From NCBI GenBank assembly GCA_002365855.1, contig DFAP01000063.1, positions 1-14,015 on the forward strand: DNA of 14,015 nt. The letters run 5' to 3'. Shown here piece after piece: positions 1-6,024 of the stretch. The stretch is from Pelotomaculum sp. UBA3103 (GTDB lineage Bacteria; Bacillota; Desulfotomaculia; Desulfotomaculales; Pelotomaculaceae). Under the pieces are notes generated by a model. It was given only the letters and a program-made list of their open reading frames with translations, was not told the DNA's origin and searched no databases. Position 1 is the first letter of the stretch. Each line of letters opens with the position of its first letter. The position numbers and the translations under genes were made by a program.

Positions 1-129
1 CATTAGGAATTATTTTTAATTAAAAAAAGGAACGAGACATATAATTCAATTAAATTTTTGTCTTGTAAGCAGCTTTTTAGTAAAATTGTATAAATATTTA
101 TAAAAAACTGATTTATTAGATGTAATTAT

Positions 130-158
130 TTGACTATATTCAATAATTAATTTATAAT
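130..158 (+). promoter_or_regulatory. Sigma-A type promoter for the 189-488 gene
   Basis: A TTGACT -35 box (130-135) and a perfect TATAAT -10 box (153-158) are separated by exactly 17 bases. Transcription would start near 165, leaving a leader of about 24 bases before the ATG at 189. The surrounding 1-179 is very AT-rich, so some matches are expected by chance, but two near-consensus boxes at ideal spacing directly upstream of a gene make this the best promoter in the window. Confidence 0.8.
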
Positions 159-188
159 GCATTTATAAAATTAAAGGAGATGGAAATA

Positions 189-488
189 ATGGCTTTTGAA
201 GTTTACAAACCACGTTTTGAGAAAGAAGCCACTGTGGCGATTTCGAAAAATCATCTTACCCTAAACAAAAAGCTCATGGATAAGCTGAATACTGGCTATG
301 TGGAATTGGCATTTGACCCAGATACAAGAACAATTAAGATAAGTGCCTCAAATAATAATAACGGTTTAATTTTAAACAAAAACAAGATCGGCGCCCGCGG
401 TTTTTTTAAACGCTTTAATATAGATAAAAAAGGGAAATACAGCGCGGTTTACCATGATAATGAAAAAGCTATATATGTCCGGTTTTAA
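189..488 (+). CDS. Small protein of unknown function (99 aa)
   Basis: I do not recognise this family with certainty. The start is placed at the ATG at 189, not the in-frame ATG at 180, because the ribosome binding site AAAGGAG (173-179) lies 9 bases before 189 and abuts the ATG at 180. The product is lysine- and asparagine-rich and basic. It has short alternating hydrophobic stretches suggesting a mostly beta fold, an Asn-rich linker near the middle, and a C-terminal half with GFFKRF and GKY-SAVYHD elements ending in YVRF. No signal peptide or membrane segment is visible. It is the only plus-strand gene, has its own promoter and terminator, and its codons are AT-richer than those of its neighbours. 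A small DNA-binding or regulatory protein is possible, but that is a guess from size and charge. It is convergent with the 619-1155 gene. Confidence 0.8.
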   Translation: MAFEVYKPRFEKEATVAISKNHLTLNKKLMDKLNTGYVELAFDPDTRTIKISASNNNNGLILNKNKIGARGFFKRFNIDKKGKYSAVYHDNEKAIYVRF

Positions 489-553
489 ATTTAATTGAAC
501 CATAAACAAGAAATAATTTACATACAGCTAAATTTCTACAAATCACTAAGATG

Positions 554-582
554 AAAAAGTAGGGCCTTTAGGCCCGCTTTTT
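554..582 (+). terminator. Bidirectional rho-independent terminator
   Basis: A perfect GGGCC (562-566) / GGCCC (571-575) stem with a TTTA loop is flanked by an A-run on the left (554-558) and a T-run on the right (578-582). The flanking A- and T-runs can pair to extend the stem, and they supply a U-tract for transcripts in either direction. It lies between the convergent genes ending at 488 and 619 and probably serves both. Confidence 0.8.
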
Positions 583-618
583 AATTTCTTTACTAAATAT
601 TACGGATATAAATGACTG

Positions 619-1155
619 CTAATGAAAACTTAAACCCAACTTATAATTTTGCTGAAGCAACTCCAGGAGTTGTACCAATTCATTCGTTTCATGGGACATA
701 ACCTGGTCAGCCACCTTGCTGGACAGTTCTTTCATCCCTCGCCCCACATCCCTGACCAGCAGGGCCTTTGGCCTGAATCTGCCCATTTTATCCATGCCGG
801 CGTCTATGCCTTCCTCGATGAGCCGCCAGTCGGTCATTAAAACAACATTGCTCCTTTTAGTTATTACCGGCAGGTATTCCCACATATCCAGTGTGAAGCC
901 TATAGAGACTACGTCCTCACCATCCCAGCCAATCTCCAGTTTAACCATGTACTCATTGTGCTTAACTGTTGTTAAATCCCAGTTAAACCAGTAATTTATC
1001 TCCTCGCCTTCGTGGAACCGTTTAAACAAAACGGACAAGTCTTGCTCCAGGGACGGTACTACCAGAACCACAGCCAGTTCTGTCTCCCCGATAAATTCGG
1101 GAAAGGCCATTTCTTTGTACATACCATTAACCCCCTGCCATAAGTCCGGTAACAT
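619..1155 (-). CDS. Protein of unknown function (178 aa)
   Basis: I do not recognise this protein. It is a soluble-looking acidic protein with no signal peptide or membrane segment. The N-terminal two thirds alternate hydrophobic and charged stretches, as in a beta-rich domain, with several tryptophans (including NYWFNW and DMWEYL). The last roughly 50 residues look helical and end in a leucine-rich amphipathic segment. Two starts are possible. The ATG at 1155 has AAGGGGG 15 bases upstream, which is rather far. The ATG at 1122 (residue 12) has GGGGG at 1131-1135, 8 bases away, and fits better by spacing. It lies 59 bases downstream of the macrodomain-SGNH gene in the same direction and may be co-transcribed with it. 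The hairpin at 554-582 would end its transcript. Confidence 0.75.
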   Translation of the reverse strand: MLPDLWQGVNGMYKEMAFPEFIGETELAVVLVVPSLEQDLSVLFKRFHEGEEINYWFNWDLTTVKHNEYMVKLEIGWDGEDVVSIGFTLDMWEYLPVITKRSNVVLMTDWRLIEEGIDAGMDKMGRFRPKALLVRDVGRGMKELSSKVADQVMSHETNELVQLLELLQQNYKLGLSFH

Positions 1156-1186
1156 ATGAGTTCGCTACATCCCCCTTATTTCCTAT

Positions 1187-1198
1187 CTATTGCAATAG
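1187..1198. repeat. 12-bp perfect palindrome upstream of the 178-aa gene
   Basis: CTATTGCAATAG is a perfect dyad lying 32 to 43 bases upstream of the annotated ATG at 1155. This is a position where a repressor or activator site could sit. No promoter boxes could be placed with confidence around it, so function is unproven and chance is possible. Confidence 0.3.
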
Positions 1199-1214
1199 CT
1201 TTTAGTTAATTTAA

Positions 1215-2282
1215 TTAAAGGCATTTTTTTAAATTATGCAGTGCTCTTTCAGCGACTTTCCCCAGGACCATATAACCTATTTTAGCGGGGTGCGCCTCAT
1301 CTAAAAAATACCCGGAGTGCACCTGCCCTGTTTGCGCGTCCAGAAACGGACTGTAAAAATCTAATACCGGCAGCAACTCCTTACCGGCATATTCTTTCAT
1401 CCAATCCCTGTATGACTCCAATAATGAGTTTGCCACGCCCACATCGTCAGGAACATAAGTCCCAATGTTTATAGGAACCGGCAGCCCTATTGCAGGGCAA
1501 ATACCATTTTCAAACGCTTCCGCAACCATGTCTTCAACACTTTCCTGCACCTCTTCTAGGGTATATCCCAAAAAAGCGTCGTTAGTTCCGCCCATAATTA
1601 CCACATATGCCGGACGTAAAGACGAAACATCAGGGTTGAACCTGAGCCACATCCCGTGCGTGGTATCTCCGTTAACACCTTTGTTGATCATTTTTACACC
1701 AAGTCCTCTGGAGCACATCTCAACCCAGGACTCCTCCGGCCCGTAAGGAAAACCGTAAGTGATGCTGTCGCCAAGACACACAATTTTTTCCCTGCGTGCA
1801 ATGGGGGTAAATGCATCTAAACCTTCTTCGTTGAAAAGAGCAAACACAACTTCTTCCAGCCCCGACCCTCTCGCAAGGTGGCGCCTTATTTCGCTAACCA
1901 TTGCTTTTGCTGCCTCATCCAGTCTAAGTCCTCCCACACCTGTGCCCAGAGCAGGGAAAGCAATGCTTTTTATGTGATGCTCCTCTGCCCTTAGTAGTGC
2001 GTTCCTGGTAGCAGATCGCACTTTTGCCGTGTCTGTAGCCAGATCCTGGCCCATGGCGGCAGCATGGATTACAAAGCGCGCCTGCAGTAAGCCCGCCCCG
2101 GTGGCTACCGCTTCACCCACAGGTATCGGGCCTTTTGAAATGGCCTCTTCCTCTATTGAGCGGCCTCCCTTGCGCTTAATGGCGCCTGCTACACCTGTCC
2201 CCATCCCCAACTGGCTGTTCGCTGCGCTGACGATGGCATCCAGTGAGAGTTCAGTGATATCTGCCTTAATAACCTTGATCAC
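1215..2282 (-). CDS. Macrodomain - SGNH/GDSL hydrolase fusion protein
   Basis: A 355-residue two-domain protein. Residues about 1-160 are a macrodomain: ADIT at 7-10, DAIVSAAN at 15-22, the ligand loop GMGTGVAGAIKRKGG at 26-40, and SIAFPALGTGVGG at 106-118. Such domains bind ADP-ribose and often hydrolyse O-acetyl-ADP-ribose or ADP-ribosyl esters. Residues about 165-350 are a complete SGNH hydrolase: GDS with nucleophile Ser173, Gly205 in the NKGVNGD block, GGTND at 231-235, and the catalytic Asp328/His331 pair in DEAHP. All catalytic blocks are present, so esterase or deacetylase activity is expected; the substrate is unknown. Neither half has a signal peptide, so the protein is cytoplasmic. 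The GTG start is supported by AGGGGG (2292-2297) 9 bases upstream. The single continuous frame, with a linker of only a few residues, argues for a true fusion. Confidence 0.9.
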   Translation of the reverse strand: MIKVIKADITELSLDAIVSAANSQLGMGTGVAGAIKRKGGRSIEEEAISKGPIPVGEAVATGAGLLQARFVIHAAAMGQDLATDTAKVRSATRNALLRAEEHHIKSIAFPALGTGVGGLRLDEAAKAMVSEIRRHLARGSGLEEVVFALFNEEGLDAFTPIARREKIVCLGDSITYGFPYGPEESWVEMCSRGLGVKMINKGVNGDTTHGMWLRFNPDVSSLRPAYVVIMGGTNDAFLGYTLEEVQESVEDMVAEAFENGICPAIGLPVPINIGTYVPDDVGVANSLLESYRDWMKEYAGKELLPVLDFYSPFLDAQTGQVHSGYFLDEAHPAKIGYMVLGKVAERALHNLKKCL

Positions 2283-2299
2283 TTTCGGATACCCCCTGT

Positions 2300-2335
2300 A
2301 AAAAGGCTATGCGCCTAATTTCATAACAGGCGCGT
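2300..2335 (-). terminator. Probable terminator downstream of the DedA gene
   Basis: A perfect 6-base stem GCGCCT (2311-2316) / AGGCGC (2328-2333) with an 11-base loop is followed, in the minus-strand direction, by ATAGCC and a run of five T (2300-2304). The stem sits between the DedA stop and the ribosome binding site of the macrodomain-SGNH gene. The U-tract is short and set off from the stem, so termination may be partial. Confidence 0.5.
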
Positions 2336-2387
2336 TACTGCGAAGCATTTTTTTAATATTCTACTCCTGAGTGAGCTTTCCTTCACT

Positions 2388-2993
2388 TCAAATATTTTTT
2401 ACTCTTTTCTTGAGCAACCTTCTCATATAAAAGTAGCCGAGATACAGCAAGATCATACCAAGTCCCACCAGCGGCAGTTTCGAGTTCAAATAATCGGAAA
2501 AAACCCGGTAGTTATACCCGAAAAACATCCCCACTATGAGGTAAAGAGAGCCCCAGCCAGCTGCGAAAATAGTATTGTAAAAGAGGAAATATCCTATACC
2601 GATCCTGCTGACGCCGGCCATATACGGTGTTAAATTGCTTACGCCAGGCAGAAAGCGACCAAAAATAATAAAAGCCGGCGCCGAACGGTCCAGCCACACC
2701 TGTGCCTGTGAAAATCGTTCAGGGGATATATGTAAATACTTGCTGCACCTGGCAAAGAAAGGCTGGCCAAGGTTTCTGCCGATTAAATACGCGCTGAATG
2801 ATCCTGCGGTATAGCCAAACAGGGTCACCAGCAGAGCGCTTGAAAACTCCATTCTGCCCTGGTTAACCAAAAAACCAGTAATGATAACCATGATGCCCCC
2901 GGGAAACGGAACGCCTAGCGATTCTATGAACACTCCCAGTAAAAGTCCTGCCAGACCCAGTGCGGAAAGATATTCAACGATATAATCCAACAA
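2388..2993 (-). CDS. DedA-family (SNARE-associated/VTT domain) membrane protein, divergent
   Basis: A 201-residue integral membrane protein with the DedA layout: an N-terminal hydrophobic stretch (about 10-45) with the re-entrant FIESLGVPFPGG segment (22-33), a helix around 52-72 ending in YLIGRNLG (69-76), FGRFLPGVSN at 111-120, and further membrane helices at about 135-160 and 172-192. The C-terminus is Lys/Arg-rich. DedA proteins are inner-membrane lipid scramblases or transporters implicated in undecaprenyl-phosphate or phosphatidylethanolamine translocation and membrane energetics; the lipid for this one is unknown. The TTG start is well supported by GGAGGAGG (3001-3008), 7 bases upstream. 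Several charged positions typical of the family appear changed: Gly33 where Glu is usual, Ser65 where Asp is usual, and Ser119 for the second Arg of the GRxxPxxR motif. Genes on both sides are in the same direction. Confidence 0.9.
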   Translation of the reverse strand: MLDYIVEYLSALGLAGLLLGVFIESLGVPFPGGIMVIITGFLVNQGRMEFSSALLVTLFGYTAGSFSAYLIGRNLGQPFFARCSKYLHISPERFSQAQVWLDRSAPAFIIFGRFLPGVSNLTPYMAGVSRIGIGYFLFYNTIFAAGWGSLYLIVGMFFGYNYRVFSDYLNSKLPLVGLGMILLYLGYFYMRRLLKKRVKNI

Positions 2994-3105
2994 AAAGATT
3001 CCTCCTCCAGGGTCATCTGAAATTAATATGCCCTGATGAAGGAACTTTTTTTCGGTGACATGTTAAAGATCATTTTGTTTTCCAACGCAGCTATGAAGTT
3101 AAAAA

Positions 3106-4869
3106 CTATAATACCTTAGCAGTTCCCTTATAAATCAACCCGCTCTGGGGATCTATTGTTACAATTTCTCCGTCGCTCAGAAGATTTGTGGCGTTGTCCG
3201 TTCCTACTATGACTGGCATGTCAAACTCGAGGCAGACAATGGCGGCATGGGAAGTCAGGCCTCCAGTTTCGGTAATAACCGCCCCGGCCTTTTTAATCGC
3301 AGGGATGTAGTCGCTGTCTGTTTCAAGCGCAACTAATATGTCGCCCTCTCTCATCTTTTCAACGGCATCCTGGGCGCTTAGCGCGACACATATGGCGCCG
3401 GTTACCGCCCTTTGCCCGATTCCGGTGCCACTGGTCAGGATATCTCCCACCGTGTGTACCCGGACCAGGTTGGTAGTGCCTTTCACGCCCAGCGGTACCC
3501 CGGCGGTAAAGACAATTAGGTCGCCGCCCTTGATCAAGCCGGCGCTTAAAGAAACCTCGATGGCTGTAGCCATGGCCTCATCCGTGCTTTCCCTCACCTG
3601 GGCCAGCAGCGGGTGAACTCCCCAGGTCAGGGAGAGCTTCCTCATAATCTTGCGGTGGGGTGTAACCGCAACAATGGGAGCCCTGGGCCGGTTTTTTGAA
3701 ACCATTTTAGCGGTGTGTCCTGATTCCGTGGAACTGATTATGGCTGCGGCGCCCAGACTTTGAGCTATTGAGCAGGTGGCGTAGCTTATAGCGTTTGTCA
3801 CCGTTTGCCGGTGCATTACAGCTCTCTTTTTTATGAGGATTTCTTCGTAGTTCAGAGCCGCTTCGGCCCGCTCTGCTATCCTGACCATTGTTTCTACTGA
3901 TTCCACCGGGTATTTACCTGCAGCAGTTTCACCAGAAAGCATTAAAGCATCAGAACCGTCAAAAATGGCGTTAGCTATATCGCTTACCTCAGCCCTGGTA
4001 GGCCGCGGATTGTTAATCATTGATTCCAACATTTGAGTTGCGGTAACAACAGGCTTGCCGGCGAGGTTGCATTTCTCGATAATCTTTTTTTGAACCAGGG
4101 GCACTTCCTCTACATGTATTTCAACACCGAGATCCCCCCTGGCAACCATTACTCCGTCCGATACCCTGATAATATCATCCAGGTTTTTAACCGCCATCCT
4201 GCTTTCTATTTTAGAAATGATATCTATTTCAGAGCCGGCTTCTTCAATAAGCTGCCTGATAGCCAGTACGTCGGCAGGTTTTCTGATGAATGACGCAGCT
4301 ATAAAATCAACCTGTTTTTCGATGCCAAACTCAATATCCTTGATGTCTTTTTCCGTGATTGACGGCAGATTTATCTCAACGCCGGGTACATTGACTCCCT
4401 TTTGACTGGTAAGCTTACCGCTGTTTATTACCAGGCAGAGTATCTCAGTTTTGCTGGTGGAAAGGACTTTTAGGGCAATTAAACCATCGGCGGCCAGGAT
4501 AGTATCGCCTTCCCTGACATCCTGGGGAAGTCCGGGATAAGTTATGGGAATAAGCTCCTTGTCCCCTTTGACATGAGCCGTGGTCAGTGTAACACGCTCG
4601 CCTTCCACAAGCTGGACAGGTTCCTCCCTGAAGAAACCAAGGCGTATCTCAGGACCTTTGGTGTCTAGCATGATCGCAACGTTCTTACCTGTTTCTCTTG
4701 CGGCCAGACGGACGGCCTCGATAAGGCGGCCATGCTGCTCCTGTGTTCCATGGGAAAAATTAAGCCGGGCAACATTCATTCCCGCCAGAAGAAGCTTCTT
4801 GATAATTTCCACGCTGCCGCTGGCAGGGCCGATGGTACACACTATCTTTGTTCGTCGCAAAAATTTCAC
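3106..4869 (-). CDS. pyk: Pyruvate kinase with C-terminal PEP-utilizer domain
   Basis: Transfers phosphate from phosphoenolpyruvate to ADP, giving pyruvate and ATP, the last step of glycolysis. The TIM barrel shows TKGPEIR (70-76), the active-site segment IISKIES with Lys220 and Glu222, VARGDLG with Asp246, and TATQMLESM (276-284). The inserted B domain lies at about 76-175 and the regulatory C domain at about 350-475. Residues about 490-587 are an additional PEP-utilizer-like domain with TSHAAIV (539-545), as in Bacillus-type pyruvate kinases; it carries His541 but probably acts in regulation or stability. The gene lies 25 bases after pfkA and is surely co-transcribed. The annotated GTG at 4869 has only a poor ribosome binding site. 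A TTG at 4860 would give MRRTKIVCTIGPAS, matching the usual family start, with GGGAAGTGA a few bases upstream. It may be the true start. Confidence 0.97.
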   Translation of the reverse strand: MKFLRRTKIVCTIGPASGSVEIIKKLLLAGMNVARLNFSHGTQEQHGRLIEAVRLAARETGKNVAIMLDTKGPEIRLGFFREEPVQLVEGERVTLTTAHVKGDKELIPITYPGLPQDVREGDTILAADGLIALKVLSTSKTEILCLVINSGKLTSQKGVNVPGVEINLPSITEKDIKDIEFGIEKQVDFIAASFIRKPADVLAIRQLIEEAGSEIDIISKIESRMAVKNLDDIIRVSDGVMVARGDLGVEIHVEEVPLVQKKIIEKCNLAGKPVVTATQMLESMINNPRPTRAEVSDIANAIFDGSDALMLSGETAAGKYPVESVETMVRIAERAEAALNYEEILIKKRAVMHRQTVTNAISYATCSIAQSLGAAAIISSTESGHTAKMVSKNRPRAPIVAVTPHRKIMRKLSLTWGVHPLLAQVRESTDEAMATAIEVSLSAGLIKGGDLIVFTAGVPLGVKGTTNLVRVHTVGDILTSGTGIGQRAVTGAICVALSAQDAVEKMREGDILVALETDSDYIPAIKKAGAVITETGGLTSHAAIVCLEFDMPVIVGTDNATNLLSDGEIVTIDPQSGLIYKGTAKVL

Positions 4870-4894
4870 TTCCCAATCAAAATGTCGTTAAACT

Positions 4895-5860
4895 TTAAAT
4901 AGACAGGATGCCGGCCAGGTTGTACTGTTCAAGGTCTACCGAGCGGTTTTGAGTCATGGTGTCCTCGATGTCCATCGAGATCAACTCCCCTGCTCTTACA
5001 CCCACCACCTCTCTGGTAGCCCCGGCCATGAGCATTTCAACAGCTTTGGCGCCAAGCCGGCTGGCAAGGATCAGGTCGGCGGCCGAAGGCATGCCCCCCC
5101 GCTGCAGGTGCCCAAGAATAGTGACCTTGGTATCAAAGCCGGTGCGTTCCTGTATTTTACGGGCTACTTCCATACCGCTGGCTGCTCCCTCGGCAACCAA
5201 AATAATGCTGTGGAGTTTACCCCGGCGGTGGCCTCTCATAAGCCGTTCGCAGATCTCTTCGTAATTGAATGGCCGCTCCGGGATCAGGATGGTCTCGGCT
5301 CCCCCCGCCAGCCCTGCCGCCAGGGCGATAAATCCGAAATTCCTGCCCATGACCTCAATAATAAATGTGCGCTCGTGGGAGGTGGCTGTATCCCTAATTT
5401 TACTGATAGCTTCCACGACTGTATTGACAGCTGTATCAAACCCGATCGTTTGGTCAGTGCCGGTAATGTCATTATCAATTGTAGCCGGAACACCCACTAC
5501 CGGCAATCCCATTTCAAGGTTCATAGCCCTTGCGCCGCGAAAGGACCCGTCACCACCAATAACCACAAGTCCCTGGATGCCAAAGCGCTTAACGTTTTCG
5601 TAGGCCTTTTTGCGTCCCTCGGGTGTTAAAAACTGTTCAGAGCGGGCAGTGCGCAATACAGTACCCCCCCGGTGAATGATGTCGGCTACCGACCCGAGGT
5701 TCATCGGTATCATGTCGGCTTCCATGAACCCGCTAAACCCTCGTTTTATGCCAATAACTTCATTGCCGTGATAAATTGTTTTTCGGACCACAGCTCTGAT
5801 GCAGGCATTCATACCCGGCGCGTCCCCGCCGCTTGTCAATAAAGCAATCCTTTGCAACAA
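4895..5860 (-). CDS. pfkA: ATP-dependent 6-phosphofructokinase
   Basis: Phosphorylates fructose 6-phosphate to fructose 1,6-bisphosphate, the committed step of glycolysis. Length (321 aa) is typical of bacterial group A enzymes. Visible motifs: the ATP loop TSGGDAPGMN (9-18), GGDGS (102-106), PATIDND (125-131) with general base Asp129, MGRNFGF (171-177), and GHLQRGG with fructose 6-phosphate-binding His251. Gly105 (E. coli Gly104) indicates ATP rather than pyrophosphate as donor. The next specificity position, E. coli Gly124, is Ala126 here. Two TTG codons are adjacent at the start (5860 and 5857). The second is better spaced from the ribosome binding site, which is a run of ten G (5863-5872). 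pyk follows 25 bases downstream. Upstream, an AT-rich gap and the accA terminator imply a separate promoter, which I could not place reliably. Confidence 0.97.
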   Translation of the reverse strand: MLQRIALLTSGGDAPGMNACIRAVVRKTIYHGNEVIGIKRGFSGFMEADMIPMNLGSVADIIHRGGTVLRTARSEQFLTPEGRKKAYENVKRFGIQGLVVIGGDGSFRGARAMNLEMGLPVVGVPATIDNDITGTDQTIGFDTAVNTVVEAISKIRDTATSHERTFIIEVMGRNFGFIALAAGLAGGAETILIPERPFNYEEICERLMRGHRRGKLHSIILVAEGAASGMEVARKIQERTGFDTKVTILGHLQRGGMPSAADLILASRLGAKAVEMLMAGATREVVGVRAGELISMDIEDTMTQNRSVDLEQYNLAGILSI

Positions 5861-5862
5861 AT

Positions 5863-5872
5863 CCCCCCCCCC
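5863..5872 (-). repeat. G10 homopolymer serving as the pfkA ribosome binding site
   Basis: Ten consecutive C on the plus strand read as ten G in the pfkA transcript, 2 bases before the first TTG and 5 before the second. No other AGGAGG-like element is present, so this run must provide the Shine-Dalgarno pairing. Its length makes it prone to replication slippage and also to sequencing error. Confidence 0.75.
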
Positions 5873-5981
5873 TGTCAGCCAAACTTTTTTAAAGTGAGTA
5901 TTGATTTAATTATATTAACTTTATATATTGCCTTTGTAAGCATATTTTATGATATGTAATATACCTTTATATCCGGGACAG

Positions 5982-6011
5982 AAAAAACATTTGACAGATG
6001 TCAAATGTTTT
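5982..6011 (-). terminator. Terminator of the accD-accA unit
   Basis: A perfect 12-base inverted repeat (5984-5995 and 6000-6011) with a 4-base loop begins 14 bases after the accA stop. On the minus strand the stem ends in six T (5982-5987). The stem is AT-rich apart from a few G-C pairs, but its length and perfection make termination likely, and this separates accDA from pfkA-pyk. Confidence 0.75.
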
Positions 6012-6024
6012 CAGGTCTGTATCA

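Noticed and set aside
180..188. ATG at 180 as start of the first gene
   Set aside because: It abuts the AAAGGAG ribosome binding site (173-179), leaving no spacing; ATG 189 is 9 bases away.
3008..3039. CAGGG/CCCTG pairing just before the DedA ribosome binding site
   Set aside because: Only 5 bases with an 18-base loop, and it competes with another weak pairing (TCATC/GATGA); no riboswitch features.
3106..3390. Separate phosphotransfer gene inside the pyk 3' end
   Set aside because: The PEP-utilizer segment with TSHAA is in the same continuous frame as pyruvate kinase and is the known extra domain of Bacillus-type enzymes, not an independent gene.
4949..5629. 226-aa plus-strand open frame antisense to pfkA
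   Set aside because: It lies fully within the well-supported pfkA gene, has no ribosome binding site or domain resemblance, and its composition is that of a shadow frame.
5873..5980. pfkA promoter in the AT-rich gap
   Set aside because: Several TATAAT-like boxes exist but none has a good -35 at the right spacing (for example CTTACA with 17 bases to TAATAT is weak), so no site is claimed.
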